NCBI GenBank assembly: GCA_033782935.1
Contig: JAWQEG010000004.1
Span: 992,001 to 1,056,000 of the forward strand
DNA: 64,000 bases
Direction: 5' to 3'
From: Petrolisthes cinctipes
Taxonomy: Eukaryota; Arthropoda; Malacostraca; Decapoda; Porcellanidae
The position numbers and the translations under genes are program-made. Below are positions 62,586-64,000 of this stretch, one piece after another (within the stretch, counting starts at the first letter, position 1; every line of letters starts with the position of its first letter). The notes under the pieces are model-generated. The model was not told the DNA's origin. It saw only the letters and a list, made by a program, of their open reading frames with translations, and did no database searches.

Positions 62586-64000
62586 TTGGGACTGAATTTG
62601 AGATATCGACTTTTTGGCACCTAAAAGATTGATTTTTAGCATGTTTTTAGCCTATATTTTGAAAATATTCTAGCACTGAGTAGGCATGTACAGATTGCTT
62701 CTGGGACCCCAAAATATTGAATTTTCGGGTGTTTTGAGCCAGAATTTGTGATATAAACGGGTACAGAAGATGCATGCACATATCGACTTTTGGGCACCTA
62801 AAAGATCGATTTTCAGTGTGTTTTTGGCCTGTATTTTGAAAATACTCTAACACGGAGTAGGCATGTACAGATACCTTCTGGGACCTCTAAATATCGAATT
62901 TTCGGGTGTTTTGGGACTGAATTTGAGATATCGATTTTTTGGCACCTAAAATGTCGATTTTTAGCATGATTTTAGCCTATATTTTGAAAATATTCTAGCA
63001 CTGTGTAGGCATGTACAGATTGCTTCTGGGACCCCAAAATATTGAATTTTCGGGTGTTTTGAGCCTGAATTTGAGATATAAACGGGTACTGAAGATGCAT
63101 GCACATATTGACTTTGGGCATCTAAAATATCGATTTTCAGCATGTTTTGGGCCTTTATTTTGAAAATACTCTAACACTGAGTAGGCATGTACAGATTGCT
63201 TCTGGGACCCCAAAATATTGAATTTTCGGGTGTTTTGAGCCTGAATTTGAGATATAAACGGGTACTGAAGATGCATGCACATATCGACTTTTGTGCTCCT
63301 AAAAGATCGATTTTCAGTATGTTTTGAGCATGTATTTTGAAAATACTCTAACACGGAGTAGGCATGTACAGATCGCTTCTGGGACCCCTAAATATCGAAT
63401 TTTCGGGTGTTTTGGGACTGAATTTGAGATATCGACTTTTTGGCACCTAAAAGATCGATTTTTAGCATGTTTTTAGCTTATATTTTGAAAATATTCTAGC
63501 ACTGTACAGATTGCTTCTGGGACCCCAAAATATTGAATTTTCGGGTGTTTTGAGCATGAATTTGAGATATAAACGGGTACTGAAGATGCATGCACATATC
63601 GACTTTTGTGCACCTAAATGATCGATTTTCAGTATGTTTTGAGCATGTATTTTGAAAAGACTCTAACACGGAGTAGGCATGTACAGATCGCTTCTGGGAC
63701 CCCTAAATATCGAATTTTCGGGTGTTTTGGGACTGAATTTGAGATATCGACTTTTTGGCACCTAAAAGATCGATTTTCAGCATGTTTTTAGCCTATATTT
63801 TGAAAATATTCTAGCACTGAGTAGGCATGTACAGATTGCTTCTGGGACCCCTTAATATTGAATTTTCGGGTGTTTTGAGCCTGATTTTGAGATATAAACG
63901 GGTACAGAAGATACATGCACATATTGACTTTGGGCACCAAAAATATCAAATTTTCAGTATGTTTTGGGCCTGAATTTTGAAAATACTCTAACACGGAGTA
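62586..64000 (+). repeat. Dispersed copy of 54860-56274 (7726 bp apart)
   Basis: Shared rare markers at 7726 bp are AAAAGATTGATTTTTAGC (54897 and 62623), AATTTGTGATAT, GAGCATGAATTTGAG (55826), GAAAAGACTCT (55930), CCCCTTAATATTG (56121), GCCTGATTTTGAG (56154) and TATCAAATTTTCAGTATG (56218). Several sites differ, and the D copy here has GCATGATTTTAGCC as at 54413, so this is an older or mosaic copy. It may continue beyond the window. Confidence 0.8.
63827..64000 (+). repeat. Truncated monomer at the window edge
   Basis: A C variant matching 56101-56277 that stops at CGGAGTA, three bases short of its end. The array therefore continues beyond the window. Confidence 0.9.

Larger units (their letters stand above)
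1..64000 (+). repeat. Continuous head-to-tail satellite DNA array
   Basis: The entire window is a tandem array of related monomers of 148, 176 or 177 bp, about 380 copies by length. Nearly every monomer starts with ATGTACAGAT in the phase used here and ends with GAGTAGGC or GTGTAGGC. All copies read in the same direction; I found no inverted monomer and no unique insert. There are no genes, tRNA or rRNA genes, or mobile elements. The array continues past both window edges. Length classes, higher-order units and block duplications are listed separately. This is typical of eukaryotic centromeric or heterochromatic satellites; the species and the satellite family name are not recognised. Confidence 0.98.
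46625..64000 (+). repeat. Domain 9: A/F hybrid-rich zone
   Basis: E, A, B, C and D copies are mixed with an A/F hybrid long monomer reading GTGTTTTGAGCCAGAATTTG (or AATTTGTGATAT). Ten of the eleven 10-bp junction deletions lie here. Block duplications have periods of 1986, 1151 and 491 bp. A C variant with CCCCTTAATATTG and TATCAAATTTTC appears at 48982, 56101 (CATCAAAAAT form) and 63827. The window ends three bases before that last copy would be complete. Confidence 0.84.

Noticed and set aside
1..64000. CRISPR array
   Set aside because: Repeats are contiguous with no unique spacers, and units are 148-177 bp.
1..64000. Internal repeats of a transposon or plasmid iterons
   Set aside because: No terminal repeats, target-site duplications, transposase or replication gene occur, and the array is far longer than such clusters.
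1..64000. Assignment to a named satellite family or species
   Set aside because: I do not recognise the monomer with confidence, and a database comparison could not be run. A match to a described family would settle it.

Overview
The whole 64 kb window is one uninterrupted, head-to-tail satellite DNA array. I see no gene, RNA gene, transposon, CRISPR array or unique sequence anywhere in it. The array runs off both ends: the window opens at a monomer boundary by my chosen phase (ATGTACAG) and stops inside a monomer. One monomer counted by hand is about 37% G+C. All copies lie in the same orientation. The scale (about 380 monomers), the higher-order repeat (HOR) organisation and the lack of genes point to a eukaryotic centromeric, pericentromeric or heterochromatic block. 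The species cannot be named from the sequence, and centromere function is not shown.

The array has four nested levels. (1) An ancestral unit of about 88 bp: each long monomer is two diverged 88-bp halves (58 of 88 positions identical without gaps in the copy at 326-501). (2) Monomers of two lengths: long (176 or 177 bp) and short (148 bp). The short form lacks 29 bp lying between two ATAT direct repeats. I recognise six main classes: A (177), B (148), C (176), D (148), E (176) and F (177), plus sub-variants. (3) HOR units: E-A-B trimer (501 bp), C-D dimer (324 bp), their 825-bp pentamer C-D-E-A-B, and a C-F-D trimer. (4) Recent segmental duplications of whole multi-monomer blocks with periods of 491, 994, 1151, 1504, 1505/1506, 1986 and 2653 bp, plus dispersed copies at 3984 and 7726 bp. 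They are recognised by shared private variants.

Layout: 1-10275 is E-A-B trimers mixed with C-D dimers. 10276-13606 is the first F-containing stretch, with chimeric monomers. 13607-18086 returns to E-A-B/C-D. 18087-19405 is F-containing. 19406-21557 is E-A-B/C-D. 21558-34033 is a heavily rearranged F-rich zone with nested 994- and 1505-bp duplications. 34034-43291 is regular, with three tandem pentamers and a 2653-bp block duplication. 43292-46624 is F-containing with a 1504-bp duplication. 46625-64000 is dominated by A/F hybrid monomers, small junction deletions and 1986-, 1151- and 491-bp duplications.

The short open frames on both strands are by-products of the repeat: 177, 324 and 501 are multiples of three, so the same spurious frames recur. 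The notable signals are structural: the 88-bp ancestry, the ATAT-bounded deletion that separates the two length classes, a dyad whose two arms change together between classes, a degenerate CENP-B-box-like match removed by that same deletion, and a clear record of unequal exchange.
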